A DNA stretch of 14,387 nt from JACCXJ01 sp052387115 (lineage in GTDB: Bacteria > Pseudomonadota > Gammaproteobacteria > JACCXJ01). Each line of letters starts with the position of its first letter. Position 1 is the stretch's first letter. The notes beneath the pieces were generated by a model. The model saw nothing but the letters and a program-made list of their open reading frames with translations, was not told where the DNA came from and made no database searches. This document shows positions 14,025 to 14,387 of this stretch, one piece after another. The DNA lies in NCBI GenBank assembly GCA_052387115.1, contig JBQTJM010000007.1:1-14387 (forward strand), given 5' to 3'. The translations under genes were made by a program, and so were the position numbers.

Positions 14025-14387
14025 CTACTCAACAACTACACAACGGTTCCAAAGAGAGCGCCAACGAGCAGCGCGGCCAAAAGCGGAGGCAACCCCTTCA
14101 TCCGCATACCTATCTTCATGGCAGGTGCGTTCCAGTGAGTGTGGTACGAACCCGTGCCAAGCACCATGGCAAAACCGCCGTGAGGGCACCAAATTCCACC
14201 AAGCGGACCCACGGGGCTGGTTATATGCACCGAGCCCGGGGGTGGCGAGGTTAAGCCCCGACCGCTTTGGTGCCTCTGGCTTGGGAGCTTCGGCGGGTTT
14301 TTGAGTCAGGGTACTCGCCTCAGGAAGGTTTTGACTTCCGGTGATCAAGCGGGTACCGCTACGGAAGGTGAGATAGGCCCAGAACCA
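14025..14387 (-). CDS. C-terminal end of a type II NADH dehydrogenase-like flavoprotein, partial
   Basis: On the minus strand, entering from the right edge, the frame reads WFWAYLTFRSGTRLITGSQN. That resembles the C-terminal membrane-binding end of NDH-2 type NADH:quinone oxidoreductases, where a WxWxYxTxxRGxRLITG pattern occurs. A Pro/Glu/Lys-rich tail follows (LTQKPAEAPKPEAPKR). The frame stays open to TAG at 14027-14025, giving a tail of about 80 further residues that do not look conserved and may not all be native. The body of the enzyme (FAD and NADH domains) is outside the window. The gene converges with the DUF393 gene. The call rests on one short motif. Confidence 0.5.
   Translation of the reverse strand, partial: WFWAYLTFRSGTRLITGSQNLPEASTLTQKPAEAPKPEAPKRSGLNLATPGLGAYNQPRGSAWWNLVPSRRFCHGAWHGFVPHSLERTCHEDRYADEGVASAFGRAARWRSLWNRCVVVE

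Noticed and set aside
14036..14119. Minus-strand 27-residue hydrophobic peptide (MKIGMRMKGLPPLLAALLVG...)
   Set aside because: It looks membrane-like but has no RBS, and it overlaps the open frame of the NDH-2-like partial gene. It is too short to call.
13947..14138. 63-residue plus-strand ORF coupled to the DUF393 stop by TAATG
   Set aside because: The coupling is suggestive, but the second half is low-complexity and overlaps the minus-strand partial gene. No family or domain was recognised.
1..14387. CRISPR array, tRNA or rRNA genes, strong intrinsic terminators
   Set aside because: I looked for regularly spaced short repeats, tRNA-like cloverleafs and GC stems followed by T runs, and saw none. 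The inverted repeats present are explained by attC sites.

Overview
The window is high-GC bacterial chromosome, most likely from a gammaproteobacterium. That placement is an inference from the integron integrase type, the cassette-site style, a beta-class carbonic anhydrase, and the proteobacterial look of the sugar permeases and the GH94 enzyme. No rRNA, tRNA or other firm taxonomic marker is present.

The left third (about 1-4920) is a chromosomal integron. A decayed integron integrase lies on the minus strand (72-663): it has three frameshifts and lacks the C-terminal catalytic part. Upstream of it is a roughly 140-bp tandem duplication (661-800 and 801-940) that repeats the intI ribosome-binding site and start codon and also an outward-facing promoter. 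Rightward from there runs a cassette array whose attC sites can be read directly at 1181, 1521, 1856, 2591, 3019 and 4580. The cassettes carry, in order: two tiny membrane peptides; two related cassettes with no convincing gene; a beta-carbonic anhydrase; a DUF3303-like protein; a DUF4287/SRPBCC protein with a DUF1761 membrane protein and a possible third ORF; and a small antitoxin-like protein without a toxin. The array ends at a scar made of the head and tail of a short-chain dehydrogenase gene with its middle deleted, followed by what may be half an attC site.

The middle and right (5180-13528) form one tightly coupled plus-strand operon of four genes with overlaps or 11-nt spacing: two MalF/MalG-type sugar ABC permeases, a large exported two-domain-sandwich/discoidin/(alpha/alpha)6-barrel putative glycosidase, and a 1135-residue GH94 protein. 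The GH94 protein resembles the phosphorylase half of cyclic beta-1,2-glucan synthase and stand-alone 1,2-beta-oligoglucan phosphorylases. The simplest model is extracytoplasmic trimming of a glucan, import of oligosaccharides, and cytoplasmic phosphorolysis to glucose 1-phosphate. The substrate (beta-1,2-glucan) is inferred. No ATPase or solute-binding protein is in the window, and the operon's upstream side abuts the integron scar.

The right end holds a small DCC-type (DUF393) thiol-disulfide protein (13579-13947) and, converging on the minus strand, the partial C-terminus of a protein that looks like a type II NADH dehydrogenase.
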